A DNA stretch of 64,000 nucleotides from Celeribacter indicus (GCF_000819565.1 NZ_CP004393.1:3410001-3474000); one strand, 5' to 3'; shown: positions 7,300 through 16,022, counted from the first letter of the stretch. Made by a program: numbers and translations. Notes: generated from the sequence alone by a model not told the origin.

Positions 7300-8676
7300 A
7301 TGACGGGCAGTATTCTTATCGCGGACAACGTTCCGACGAATCGCATCATCCTGAAGGTGAAGCTGTCGTCGGCCTTCTACGAGGTGACGCAGGCGACGAG
7401 CGGGGCGGAGGCGCTCGCGCGGGCGCGCAGCGAGCGCCCGAACCTCGTCCTGCTCGACATCGACCTCGGCGACATGACCGGCTACGCGGCCTGCGCCGCG
7501 CTGAAGGCCGATCCGCTCACCGCCCATATCGCCGTGGCCATCATCACCCCGCCCCGCGACCAGGAGGCGAAGATCGCGGCGCTGAAGGCGGGGGCGGACG
7601 AGGTGCTCGGCAAGCCGCTCGACGCGCCGACCCTCAGCGCGCGGGTGCGGGCGCTCATGCGTGCCTCGGCCACCTCCGGCGAATTGCGGCGGCGGGGGGA
7701 GACGGTCCGCGCACTCGGCTTCGCCGAAGCGCCCGCGACCTTCGGCCGGCCGGGCCGGATCACGCTGGTCGGGTCCACCGCCGAGGAGGCGATGGGATGG
7801 CGCGTGGGGCTGCGCGGCATGATCCACGACGAGATCGTGATCGAGCGGCGGGAAAAGGTGCTGCGTGCGGTCCACGACGGCGCGCATTCCGACCTCTACG
7901 TCATCTCCACCCGGCCGGGGACCGGCGAGGGGCTGCGCCTCATCTCCGATCTGCGCGCGCGGGAGGCGACGCGGCACGCCGGCATCATCGTCGTCCACGG
8001 CCAGCAGGAGCGGCGGGAGGCGCTGATGGCGCTCGACCTCGGCGCCAACGATCTCATCACCCGCGGCGCCGACCCGGAGGAAATGGCGCTCCGGCTGCGC
8101 ACGCAGATGCGGCGCAAGCGCGATGCCGACCTGCTGCGCCAGATCCTCGACGAGGGCCTGCGCCTCGTGTCGATCGACAGCCTCACGCGGCTCTACAACC
8201 GCCGCTACGCGCTCGCGCATCTGGAAAAGATCGCGGAAGAGGCGCGCACGGGCGGACGGCATTTCGCGCTCATGCTGATCGACATCGACCGCTTCAAATC
8301 CGTCAACGACACGTTCGGCCATGCCGTCGGCGACGCGGTGCTCGCCGAGGTCGGCCAGCGGTTGCGCGACAGCCTGCGCGGGATGGACCTGGTCGCGCGC
8401 TTCGGCGGGGAGGAATTCCTCGTCTGCATGCCGATGACCTCCCTGACGGAGGCGCGCGCGGCGGCGGAGCGGCTGCGCGTGACGATCTGCGACCGGCCGA
8501 TGACCATCGCGCCGGACGGCACGCCGGTCACCGTCTCCGTCTCGATCGGGCTGGCCATGGGGGGCGGCCCCGACCGCTCGGCCATTCCCGACCTTCTCGC
8601 CGTGGCCGACCAGGCGCTCTACAGCGCCAAGGCGGAGGGGCGCAACCAGGTCACGCTCGGCTCACATGCCGCCTGA
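7300..8676 (+). CDS. pleD: PleD-like response regulator with diguanylate cyclase output (REC-REC-GGDEF)
   Basis: 458-residue c-di-GMP synthase. The start at 7300 was chosen over an in-frame ATG at 7243 because AGAGG lies five bases upstream and the protein then begins directly with the receiver fold (TGSILIADN). REC1 (about 4-118) keeps the phospho-acceptor Asp53 (LLDID), Thr83 and Lys105, but the usual acidic pair is Asp9-Asn10. REC2 (about 155-270) has no acceptor Asp, as in other PleD proteins. The GGDEF domain has GGEEF at 369-373 and the inhibitory RGMD at 360-363. Probably linked to cell-cycle or surface behaviour; the cognate kinase is not in the window. Confidence 0.9.
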   Translation: MTGSILIADNVPTNRIILKVKLSSAFYEVTQATSGAEALARARSERPNLVLLDIDLGDMTGYAACAALKADPLTAHIAVAIITPPRDQEAKIAALKAGADEVLGKPLDAPTLSARVRALMRASATSGELRRRGETVRALGFAEAPATFGRPGRITLVGSTAEEAMGWRVGLRGMIHDEIVIERREKVLRAVHDGAHSDLYVISTRPGTGEGLRLISDLRAREATRHAGIIVVHGQQERREALMALDLGANDLITRGADPEEMALRLRTQMRRKRDADLLRQILDEGLRLVSIDSLTRLYNRRYALAHLEKIAEEARTGGRHFALMLIDIDRFKSVNDTFGHAVGDAVLAEVGQRLRDSLRGMDLVARFGGEEFLVCMPMTSLTEARAAAERLRVTICDRPMTIAPDGTPVTVSVSIGLAMGGGPDRSAIPDLLAVADQALYSAKAEGRNQVTLGSHAA

Positions 8677-8787
8677 GCGCCCGCGCGGCAGTCACAGGGA
8701 ACCGGAACGGGCGCCAGACCAGACTGGCTCTGAAACGGGTGCCGAGACGGGCGCAACCTCCGGCGCGCAGCGCCGGCGCCGGCTGGG

Positions 8788-9327
8788 TCAACGGTCGGAG
8801 GCCGCCTCGCGCGGGCGATCGCCGCCATGCGGCGGGTGCGGCGGGCGCGTCAGAATTTCCTCGAGCCGGTCGGCATAGGCGATCCGGTCCTCCGGCTGCA
8901 TCTCCCCGATCCGCGCGACCACAAGCTCGGCGCCGATCTTCTGGCGTGCGGCGAACCGCGCGTGCTGCGCCAGGAGCAGCGCCTGGAACCGTTCCGCGTC
9001 GAAAGGTTCGGCACGCAGCGTGGCAATGAGCGTCTCCACGCTCTCTCGCGCCTCCCGCCGTGCCGCGCGCCAGTCGCCCGCCTCCTCGACAAAGGCGCGG
9101 CCCAGCGCGCGCCGGTCCTCGCGGCTGAACGCGCCGACATAGGGTCCGAAGCCGAAATCGCGCGTGTGCATCGCCCGCGCGCGGTCCCGCGCCGCGTCCC
9201 AGCGCAGCGCCATGCCGATCCCCGCCCCGAGGATCGCCAGGTTGAGCGCCAGGGACAGGACCAGCACGATGCGGCCCCACCGGATGCCGCGCCTGCGCCC
9301 CTGCGTCATGTCCGTCTCTCCGCTCAT
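8788..9327 (-). CDS. Periplasmic heavy-metal-sensor-like protein (Metal_resist family)
   Basis: 179-residue membrane-anchored protein with one N-terminal transmembrane helix (about 18-42) and a helical periplasmic domain rich in Arg/Glu, like CnrX/ZraP-type Metal_resist proteins. It ends with a His/Pro-rich tail (RPPHPPHGGD). It lacks an obvious Cys metal site. A second ATG at 9309 has GGAG eight bases upstream and may be the true start. Last gene of the sigma-factor operon, three bases after the membrane protein, so it may help control the sigma factor (inference). Confidence 0.75.
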   Translation of the reverse strand: MSGETDMTQGRRRGIRWGRIVLVLSLALNLAILGAGIGMALRWDAARDRARAMHTRDFGFGPYVGAFSREDRRALGRAFVEEAGDWRAARREARESVETLIATLRAEPFDAERFQALLLAQHARFAARQKIGAELVVARIGEMQPEDRIAYADRLEEILTRPPHPPHGGDRPREAASDR

Positions 9328-9330
9328 CGC

Positions 9331-9753
9331 TCACCCTTCCATCGCGAGGTCGTAAAAGCTCGGCACCAGATTGTCGAGCGCATCGTCCGAAAGCGCGGCT
9401 TCCGCCGACAGGTCATAGCCCTCGCGGGCGGCAAGGCCGGAAATCATCCCCGGCGCGCCCAGCCCGATCGCGAGCCCCGCGACTCCCGCCGTGGCGAGCC
9501 CCGCCACCGCCCGCCAGCCGCCGAGCGCGGCGACGATCGCCGCCATCGCCGGATGCCGCGCCCGCGGGCGATCCGCCGCGCGCCGCCGCGCCGCATCCGC
9601 CTCCCGCCGGGCAGTCTCGGCCTGCGCATCCGCCATCACCCGCAGCAAAAGCGCCTCCGACGGCGTCGGCGCCGCCGCGCGCGCCTCCGCGAACAGCGTC
9701 TCGAGCGCCGCCTCCGCCGCCTCGTCCGTCCAGATATCCTTACGATCCGTCAT
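9331..9753 (-). CDS. Small single-pass membrane protein, candidate anti-sigma factor
   Basis: 140-residue protein beginning MTDRKDIWTDEAAEAALETL. The N-terminal 70 residues are charged, helical and probably cytoplasmic; one transmembrane segment follows (about 82-105, rich in Gly/Ala), then a short periplasmic tail. The start overlaps the end of the ECF sigma gene by 14 bases, the arrangement expected for an anti-sigma factor. No zinc (HxxxCxxC) motif is present. I do not recognise a named family; the anti-sigma role is inferred from position and topology. Confidence 0.65.
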   Translation of the reverse strand: MTDRKDIWTDEAAEAALETLFAEARAAAPTPSEALLLRVMADAQAETARREADAARRRAADRPRARHPAMAAIVAALGGWRAVAGLATAGVAGLAIGLGAPGMISGLAAREGYDLSAEAALSDDALDNLVPSFYDLAMEG

Positions 9754-10333
9754 CTTCGAACCCCAGTCTCTCGCGCTCGCAGGCCAGAAGCCCGGCGAGC
9801 GCTCTCTTGCCGCGGGCGATGAGACTTTCCACCGCCTCCACGCTGACACCCAGGATCTCCGCGATCTCGGGATTGCCCAATCCTTCCATGTGCCGCAGCA
9901 CCACCGCCTCGCGCTGCCGCTCCGGCAGGGTCGAAAGCGCGGTACCCAGCGCCTCCGCCCTCTGCCGCTGCATCAGCACCGCATCCTGCGAGGGCCGGCC
10001 ATCCTCCGGCTCGGCGATCTCGTCGAGCCGCGTTCCGCGCGCGCGCCGCAGCCGGTCGGTGCAGAGGTTGGCCACGACCCGGTAAAGCCATGTCGTCACC
10101 TTCGCCTCGCCCTGCCGCCAGTCCGGCGCGATCTTCCACAGCCGCAGCATCGCCTCCTGCGCGACATCCTCGGCCTCCGCCCGGTCCCGCAGCATCCGGG
10201 CAGCCTGCGCCAGCACCCGCGGCGTGAGCCGCAGCGTGAGGGCGCGTGCCGCCGTCACGTCGCCATTGCCGAATGCGATCAGCAAGGCCTCGTCGGTCAC
10301 GTCGTCGGTCTGGGCGTCGAATGGCATCTGCAT
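9740..10333 (-). CDS. ECF-type RNA polymerase sigma factor
   Basis: 197-residue group 4 sigma factor. Region 2 contains AEDVAQEAMLRLWKIAPDW and TWLYRVVANLCTDRLRR; region 4 contains LPERQREAVVLRHMEGLGNPEIAEILG with a helix-turn-helix. No region 1.1 or 3. It is translationally overlapped by a membrane protein and followed by a Metal_resist-type periplasmic protein, an arrangement reminiscent of CnrYXH-like or RpoE-like envelope signalling. Its signal (metal, envelope stress) and promoter are unknown. A strong hairpin separates it from the upstream EF-hand gene. Confidence 0.9.
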   Translation of the reverse strand: MQMPFDAQTDDVTDEALLIAFGNGDVTAARALTLRLTPRVLAQAARMLRDRAEAEDVAQEAMLRLWKIAPDWRQGEAKVTTWLYRVVANLCTDRLRRARGTRLDEIAEPEDGRPSQDAVLMQRQRAEALGTALSTLPERQREAVVLRHMEGLGNPEIAEILGVSVEAVESLIARGKRALAGLLACERERLGFEDDGS

Positions 10334-10383
10334 ACCTGCTTACCGGTATCCCAGGCGGGGCGCGGCGTCCACCGTCCCGCCCT

Positions 10384-10419
10384 GCGACCGGGCGGGCGGT
10401 CGGTCCGCCCGCCCGTCGC
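10384..10419. terminator. Perfect GC hairpin between EF-hand gene and sigma gene
   Basis: CGGGCGGGCGG (10389-10399) pairs with CCGCCCGCCCG (10405-10415) across a five-base loop. After a single bulged C the stem continues with GCGA/TCGC. No T-run follows on the minus strand, so it may be an attenuator or mRNA stabiliser at the end of the EF-hand transcript rather than a full terminator. Confidence 0.5.
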
Positions 10420-10423
10420 GCGG

Positions 10424-10993
10424 TCAGTCGTCGCCGGCGTCCGGCTGCATCGTCCCCTGTCCGCCCGCGCCGGTCCCGCGCGGCCTGCCGAACTCGTCCT
10501 CGCTCAGGACCCCGTCACCGTTGCGGTCGAGCCGCTGGAACATGGTCGGCTGCGGCCGGGTCGTCAGCTCCTCGACGCTGAGCGCGCCGTCGCCATCGGT
10601 GTCGCGCGCGGCGACCATTTTTTCGGTCATCGCCCTCATCCGTGCGGCCCGCTGCGCCTCGTGATAGGCGAAAAGCTCCTCCGCATCCGCGGTCCCGTTG
10701 CCGTCCGTGTCGATCTCCGCGAAACGCGCGTCGCGGAAGGCCGTGAGTTCGCTTTCCGAAACCTGCCCGTCGCCATCCGCGTCGATCTCCGCGAAATCGG
10801 CCCCTGCCCCGAACGGCATCATCCCGCCGCCCATGCGCGACATCATGCCCCCCTGCCAGGGGTGGCCGGACCGCCCCTCCATGCCGTGATGCCGGCCCCA
10901 GCCGCCGGACCCGGAGCCGCCGGCAAAGGCGGCGACCGACCCGGCGAAAACGGCGGCGAGGGCAAGGCCCGACACAAATACGTTGCGTTTCAT
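10424..10993 (-). CDS. Exported EF-hand calcium-binding protein
   Basis: 189-residue secreted or periplasmic protein. A Sec signal peptide (about 1-24, cleavage near AFA-GGSG) is followed by a Gly/His/Met-rich low-complexity stretch (25-62) and four EF-hand loops: DADGDGQVSESE, DTDGNGTADAEE, DTDGDGALSVEE and DRNGDGVLSEDE. All four have the acidic residues at loop positions 1, 3 and 5. The Met/His-rich segment could bind copper or another soft metal, which would suit the neighbouring metal-sensor module (inference). AGAGGAG precedes the ATG; TATATA lies a few bases further upstream. Confidence 0.88.
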   Translation of the reverse strand: MKRNVFVSGLALAAVFAGSVAAFAGGSGSGGWGRHHGMEGRSGHPWQGGMMSRMGGGMMPFGAGADFAEIDADGDGQVSESELTAFRDARFAEIDTDGNGTADAEELFAYHEAQRAARMRAMTEKMVAARDTDGDGALSVEELTTRPQPTMFQRLDRNGDGVLSEDEFGRPRGTGAGGQGTMQPDAGDD

Positions 10994-11246
10994 GGTTCAC
11001 TCCTCTTTATATACAGCCCGTCGCGCCGCGCGGGCGGACCCGTTCCGTGGCGCATGACATCAATTGAAACGCGCAGGCGCCGGCATTCCGTCGGAGGCGG
11101 CGATAAACAGAACGTGACCCCGCGCGGGCGCCCTCGGGAAGGAGGCGGCGGCGCGGCATCGGGACGCAGAGACAGCACCGCCCGTTTCCCGCAAAACACC
11201 ACCTTCCCCGGACTCACGCCCGTATCTCAAGAGAGGCGAAGCGCAC

Positions 11247-11684
11247 ATGCTCGATACCCACACGCCCAGGGCCCACACGGCGGCCCATACGGATGGCGCA
11301 GTCGGCGACGGCGAACGGCCCCTGCGGCCGGCGCTCCTGCGCGGCTGGAAACGGCGCTGCCCGGCCTGCGGCAGCGGCCCGATCCTCAAGGGCTACCTGA
11401 CCGTGCGGGAGGCCTGCCCGGTCTGCGGCGAACCCTTCCACCACCACCGCGCCGACGACGGCCCCGCCTATCTCACCATCCTCATCGTCGGGCATCTGAT
11501 GGCACCGATCCTCGGCTGGTTCTACGTCGCCTTCCGTCCCGACCCGCTGTTCCTGATCGCCGTCTTCGCCACCGGCTGCGTCGCGCTGTCGCTCTACCTG
11601 CTGCCGCGGCTGAAGGGGCTGATCGTCGCCTTCCAGTGGGCCAAGCGCATGCACGGCTTCGGCGAGGAGGGCGAGGCGGGCTGA
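11247..11684 (+). CDS. DUF983 family membrane protein
   Basis: 145-residue protein with an N-terminal zinc-ribbon-like CPACG ... CPVCG pair (about residues 38-63), the family phrase GWKRRCPACGSGPILKGYL, and two transmembrane segments (about 76-96 and 101-120). Function is unknown; in other bacteria DUF983 genes often lie near respiratory oxidase genes, but here the neighbour is queC. AGAGG ten bases before the ATG supports the start. Confidence 0.85.
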   Translation: MLDTHTPRAHTAAHTDGAVGDGERPLRPALLRGWKRRCPACGSGPILKGYLTVREACPVCGEPFHHHRADDGPAYLTILIVGHLMAPILGWFYVAFRPDPLFLIAVFATGCVALSLYLLPRLKGLIVAFQWAKRMHGFGEEGEAG

Positions 11685-11709
11685 GCCCCGCGCGAATCGC
11701 CCCTCCACC

Positions 11710-11743
11710 ACCGGTCGCAGCCTACCCGGTCATCAAAACAAGG
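11710..11743 (+). promoter_or_regulatory. preQ1-I riboswitch (type II-like) controlling queC
   Basis: Translation-type riboswitch directly in front of queC. P1 is ACCGG (11710-11714) paired with CCGGT (11726-11730). The loop begins UCGCAG, identical to the preQ1 switch of Thermoanaerobacter tengcongensis as I recall it. The 3' tail reads CAAAACAAGG, also identical there. The final AAGG is the Shine-Dalgarno sequence, seven bases before the queC ATG, so ligand binding should hide it. Expected effect: preQ1 represses synthesis of its own precursor enzyme. Confidence 0.85.
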
Positions 11744-11750
11744 ACACGCC

Positions 11751-12446
11751 ATGAGAACCCTCGTCATCTGTTCCGGCGGACTGGATTCCGTCACCCTCGC
11801 CGATCTCGTGGCGCAGGAGGGACACCTGTCCCGCCTCGTCTCCTTCGACTACGGCCAGCGCCACGCGCGGGAACTCGACCATGCCGCCCGCGCCGCGGCC
11901 CGTCTCGGCGTGCCGCATCACCTCATCGACATGCGCGCCATCGGCGCGGCGCTCACCGGCTCCGCACTCACCGACGATATCGAGGTGCCCGACGGCCATT
12001 ATGCCGAGGAGACGATGCGGATCACCGTGGTGCCGAACCGCAACGCCATCCTGCTCGCCGTCGCCTATGGCATCGCCGCCGCGGAAGGCGACACGGCGGT
12101 CGCGACGGCGGTGCATGGCGGCGATCACTTCATCTATCCCGACTGCCGCCCGGCCTTCACCGCGGCTTTCGCGGCGATGCAGGAGGCGGCGCTCGACGGC
12201 TATGCCACGGTCACGCTGCTGACGCCCTTCGTGCACCGCTCCAAGGCCGACATCGTCGCGGAGGGCGCCCGCCTCGGCACGCCCTTTGCCGACACATGGT
12301 CCTGCTACCGGGGCGGCGCGCGGCATTGCGGGCGCTGCGGCACCTGCGTTGAACGGCGCGAGGCCTTCGCCCTTGCGGGGGTTCCCGACCCGACCGTCTA
12401 CGAGGATCCGGAATTCTGGACGGACGCCGTCGCCGGCCGGAGATGA
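11751..12446 (+). CDS. queC: 7-cyano-7-deazaguanine synthase
   Basis: ATP-dependent enzyme converting 7-carboxy-7-deazaguanine to preQ0 in queuosine biosynthesis; 231 residues. The PP-loop motif SGGLDS is at 8-13. The zinc-binding cysteines are Cys185, Cys193, Cys196 and Cys199 (CYRGGARHCGRCGTC). FDYGQRH and VPNRN are typical of QueC. Its leader is a preQ1 riboswitch. No other queuosine gene is in the window. Convergent with the PPK2 gene. Confidence 0.96.
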   Translation: MRTLVICSGGLDSVTLADLVAQEGHLSRLVSFDYGQRHARELDHAARAAARLGVPHHLIDMRAIGAALTGSALTDDIEVPDGHYAEETMRITVVPNRNAILLAVAYGIAAAEGDTAVATAVHGGDHFIYPDCRPAFTAAFAAMQEAALDGYATVTLLTPFVHRSKADIVAEGARLGTPFADTWSCYRGGARHCGRCGTCVERREAFALAGVPDPTVYEDPEFWTDAVAGRR

Positions 12447-12508
12447 TCCCCGCGATCCGTCGGGCCGCAGGCGCCGGACCGCCGGCCGCATCCGCACAGG
12501 CGCCCGGC

Positions 12509-13480
12509 TCACGCCGCGCCGTTGCGCCCGCGCCGCGCGTCCGGGTGCAGCGCCCGGCCCAGGATGTGTTCGGCCCTGTGCACCACATGCCCGGCCTGGC
12601 CGACGATCAGCGGATCGGGCGCGCCGACCACCGCCGGATCCTTGTCCGGATAGTCGATCGTGGACAGGAAGTGTTTCATGCAGTCGATCCGCGCGCGCTT
12701 CTTGTCGTTCGACTTCACGATGATCCAGGGCGCATCCGCCGTATCCGTGTAGAAGAACATCGCCTCCTTCGCCTCGGTGTAATCGTTCCATTTGTCGAGC
12801 GACGCCTTGTCGATGGGCGAAAGCTTCCATTGCTTGAGCGGATCGGTTTCGCGCGCCAGGAACCGGCGCTGCTGCTCGGCCTGCGTCACCGAGAACCAGT
12901 ATTTGTAGAGCCGGATGCCCGAGCGCACCAGCATCCGTTCGAATTCCGGCGTCTGACGCATGAATTCGAGATATTCGTTCGGCGTGCAGAAACCCATCAC
13001 CCGCTCGACACCCGCCCGGTTGTACCAGCTGCGGTCGTAGAACACGAATTCCCCGCTCGTCGGGAGGTGTTCGACATAGCGCTGAAAGAACCACTGGCCC
13101 CTTTCGCGCTCGGATGGCTTGTTCAGCGCGACGACGCGGGCGTGGCGCGGGTTGAGATGTTCCATGAACCGCTTGATCGTGCCGCCCTTCCCGGCCGCGT
13201 CGCGCCCCTCGAACAGGACCACGAATTTCTCCCCGCTCTCCAGCGCCCAGAGCTGCGCTTTCAGCAGCTCGGCCTGAAGCGCCACCTTCTCCGCCTCGTA
13301 ATCGCGCCGGGTCATCCGCCTGCGATAGGGAAATCGCCCGGTTTCGAAGGCGGCGCGGATGCGGTCCGGCGTCACGGTCGGGAATTGCTTCGCCTCGGCG
13401 GGCGCCGGCACGGCGTCGCCGGGGACGCTCGCGTCCGGGGTTTCGCATGCTGTCTCCTGCGGGGTCCGGGGGGTCGTCAT
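12509..13480 (-). CDS. ppk2: Polyphosphate kinase 2 (PPK2)
   Basis: Cytoplasmic kinase that uses polyphosphate to phosphorylate nucleoside diphosphates (or the reverse); 323 residues from the ATG at 13480, which has AAGGAG nine bases upstream. Walker A EGRDAAGKGG lies near residues 92-101; further PPK2 blocks are ERERGQWFFQRYVEHLP, FYDRSWYNRAGVE and the lid-like region around QAEQQRRF. The single PPK2 domain and length fit class I. Divergent from parE, sharing a 175-base promoter region. It is the only polyphosphate kinase seen in the window. Confidence 0.93.
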   Translation of the reverse strand: MTTPRTPQETACETPDASVPGDAVPAPAEAKQFPTVTPDRIRAAFETGRFPYRRRMTRRDYEAEKVALQAELLKAQLWALESGEKFVVLFEGRDAAGKGGTIKRFMEHLNPRHARVVALNKPSERERGQWFFQRYVEHLPTSGEFVFYDRSWYNRAGVERVMGFCTPNEYLEFMRQTPEFERMLVRSGIRLYKYWFSVTQAEQQRRFLARETDPLKQWKLSPIDKASLDKWNDYTEAKEAMFFYTDTADAPWIIVKSNDKKRARIDCMKHFLSTIDYPDKDPAVVGAPDPLIVGQAGHVVHRAEHILGRALHPDARRGRNGAA

Positions 13481-13655
13481 GCTGCACGTCTCCTTGGCTG
13501 GCGGCTGTGGGTCCGCTGATACACCATTCCGCCGCGCCGCGCCTTGATCCAGAGCAGGGTTCGGCCGCGAAGATCCCACCATAGCTTGCGTCCCGCGCGC
13601 CCCGATGGTCTAATCCTTGGCCATACAAGGTGACACAAGAATCGAGCAAACCCAT

Positions 13656-15611
13656 ATGTCCGAAGATCTTCTGGCCGGCGCAGACCAGTCCTATGACGCC
13701 TCCTCCATCGAAGTGCTGGAAGGCCTCGAACCCGTCCGCAAACGGCCCGGCATGTATATCGGCGGCACGGACGAGCGCGCGCTGCATCACCTCGTGGCCG
13801 AGATCCTCGACAACTCGATGGACGAGGCCGTGGCCGGCCATGCCAACCGCATCGAGCTGATCCTGCACGCCGATTACTCGGTCACCGTCACCGACAACGG
13901 CCGCGGCATCCCGATCGACCCGCATCCGAAATTTCCCGGCAAATCCGCGCTCGAGGTCATCCTCTGCACGCTCCACGCGGGCGGCAAGTTCTCCGGCAAG
14001 GCCTACCAGACCTCGGGCGGGCTGCACGGCGTCGGCTCCTCCGTCGTCAACGCGCTCTCGGAGTCCATGATCGTGCAGGTGGCGAAGAACAAGGAACTGT
14101 TCGAACAACGCTTTTCCCGCGGCATTCCCGAAGGCCCGGTCGAGAAGATCGGCGCGGCGCCCAACCGGCGCGGCACCTCGGTGAAATTCCATGCCGATGC
14201 GGAGATCTTCGGCTCCCTCCGCTTCAAGCCGAAGCGCCTCTTCACCCTCGCCCGCTCCAAGGCCTATCTCTTTTCCGGGGTGGAGATCCGCTGGAAATCC
14301 GAGATCGACGACGGGGAGACGCCGACCGAGGCGACCTTCCGCTTTCCCGGCGGGCTTGCCGACTACCTGACGGAGACGCTGGGCAGCGCCTCGACCTATT
14401 CCGACCGCCCCTTCGCCGGCACGGTCGAATTCCAGCCGCGTTTCGGCGTGCCCGGCAAGGTCGAATGGGCGATCAACTGGACGCCCTCCCGCGACGGGTT
14501 CATCCAGTCCTATTGCAACACCGTGCCCACGCCCGAGGGCGGCACCCATGAGGCGGGCTTCTGGGCCGCGATCCTCAAGGGCATCCGCGCCTATGGCGAG
14601 CTCGTCGGCAACCGCAAGGCGAAGGACATCACCCGCGACGACCTGATCACCGGCGGCTGCGCGCTCGTGTCCTGCTTCATCGCCGATCCGGAATTCGTCG
14701 GCCAGACCAAGGACCGGCTCGCCACCTCCGACGCCACGCGGCTCGTCGAGAATGCGGTGCGCGACCATTTCGACCACTGGCTCTCCGCGGATACGAAATC
14801 GGCGGGCGCGATCCTCGATTTCCTCGTGCTGCGCGCCGAGGAGCGGATGCGGCGGCGGCAGGAAAAGGAAACCGCGCGCAAATCCGCCACGAAAAAGCTC
14901 CGCCTTCCCGGCAAGCTCACCGATTGCAGTTCGAAGGACCGCGCCAACACCGAATTGTTCATCGTCGAGGGCGATTCCGCCGGCGGCTCCGCCAAGGGCG
15001 CGCGCTTCCGCGAGACGCAGGCGCTTTTGCCGCTCAAGGGCAAGATCCTCAACGTGCTCGGCGCCGCCTCCGGCAAGCTCAGCTCTAACCAGGAGATTTC
15101 CGACCTCTGCGAGGCGCTCGGCACCGGGATGGGCACGCGCTTCAACCTCGATGACCTGCGCTACGAACGCATCATCATCATGACCGACGCGGATGTGGAC
15201 GGCGCCCATATCGCCTCCCTGCTCATGACCTTCTTCTACACCCAGATGCGCCCGCTCATCGACCAGGGCCACCTCTATCTCGCCTGCCCGCCCCTCTACC
15301 GCCTCACCCAGGGCGCGAAGCGGGTCTATTGCCTCGACGAGGCCGAACGCGACGCCTGGCTGGACAAGGGCCTCGGCGGCAAGGGCAAGATCGACGTGAG
15401 CCGCTTCAAGGGCCTCGGCGAAATGGATGCGAAGGATCTGAAGGAAACCACGATGGACCCGGCCACGCGCAAGCTGATCCGCGTGACGATCGACGAGGAC
15501 GAACCGGGCGAAACCGCCGATCTGGTCGAGCGGCTGATGGGCAAGAAGCCGGAGTTGCGCTTCCAGTATATCCAGGAGAATGCGCGGTTCGTGGAGGAGC
15601 TGGACGTGTGA
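13656..15611 (+). CDS. parE: DNA topoisomerase IV subunit B
   Basis: ATPase subunit of the chromosome-decatenating topoisomerase; 651 residues. GHKL motifs: EILDNSMDEA, DNGRGIP and GGLHGVGSSVVNALS. The TOPRIM domain has EGDSAGGSAKGARFRETQ near residue 440 and the acidic DADVDGAHI. The length and the LPLKGKILNV block fit ParE rather than the longer alphaproteobacterial GyrB. The ATG at 13656 was preferred to an upstream in-frame TTG at 13617; the Shine-Dalgarno is weak. Confidence 0.93.
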   Translation: MSEDLLAGADQSYDASSIEVLEGLEPVRKRPGMYIGGTDERALHHLVAEILDNSMDEAVAGHANRIELILHADYSVTVTDNGRGIPIDPHPKFPGKSALEVILCTLHAGGKFSGKAYQTSGGLHGVGSSVVNALSESMIVQVAKNKELFEQRFSRGIPEGPVEKIGAAPNRRGTSVKFHADAEIFGSLRFKPKRLFTLARSKAYLFSGVEIRWKSEIDDGETPTEATFRFPGGLADYLTETLGSASTYSDRPFAGTVEFQPRFGVPGKVEWAINWTPSRDGFIQSYCNTVPTPEGGTHEAGFWAAILKGIRAYGELVGNRKAKDITRDDLITGGCALVSCFIADPEFVGQTKDRLATSDATRLVENAVRDHFDHWLSADTKSAGAILDFLVLRAEERMRRRQEKETARKSATKKLRLPGKLTDCSSKDRANTELFIVEGDSAGGSAKGARFRETQALLPLKGKILNVLGAASGKLSSNQEISDLCEALGTGMGTRFNLDDLRYERIIIMTDADVDGAHIASLLMTFFYTQMRPLIDQGHLYLACPPLYRLTQGAKRVYCLDEAERDAWLDKGLGGKGKIDVSRFKGLGEMDAKDLKETTMDPATRKLIRVTIDEDEPGETADLVERLMGKKPELRFQYIQENARFVEELDV

Positions 15612-16022
15612 TCCGGTCCCCTGAGCGGGTCTCACGGGACAGGGCCGGCGCATTTGCAAGGGCACCCCGGTCCGGCCGCTGTGACGCGGCCTCCGCGTCC
15701 GGGCGCAGGCGTCGGCGGCTGGCGGTGCGGAACGTCGTCGGTCGGATATCGCCATCTTGTTCCCCGGTCTGAGCTGCGGCATCGCCACCCGGCACCGGTG
15801 GCTGCGCCTCCATGGATAGCCCAAAGATCTTAATTCATTATGACCTCCCCGGCCGGATCATCGGCGGCGCAGGATCCCGCAGCCGCGATTGCCGGCGGCC
15901 CCGGTCAGGAGAGCTGCCTGCGGCCCGTGTGGCGTGTCCTGCCCGGCGCGATCCCGACGCAGGGCCGACGCGGCTTTGGAAATCCTTTGACCGGCCCCCG
16001 CCGCGCCGCGCATAGTGGCGCC
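15612..16022. other. 411-base intergenic region without a supported gene
   Basis: No frame here has convincing codon structure. A GCCACC/GGTGGC hairpin sits at 15784-15802 without a T-tract. An AT-rich patch at 15825-15842 is the only promoter-like composition. The frame of the following kinase is open from 15840, but the residues before 16023 look non-coding. Confidence 0.6.

Noticed and set aside
11733..15824. A 1363-codon minus-strand open frame covering queC, ppk2 and parE
   Set aside because: Its middle is only the shadow of real genes and its residues are low-complexity; queC and parE on the + strand and ppk2 in another frame explain the region.
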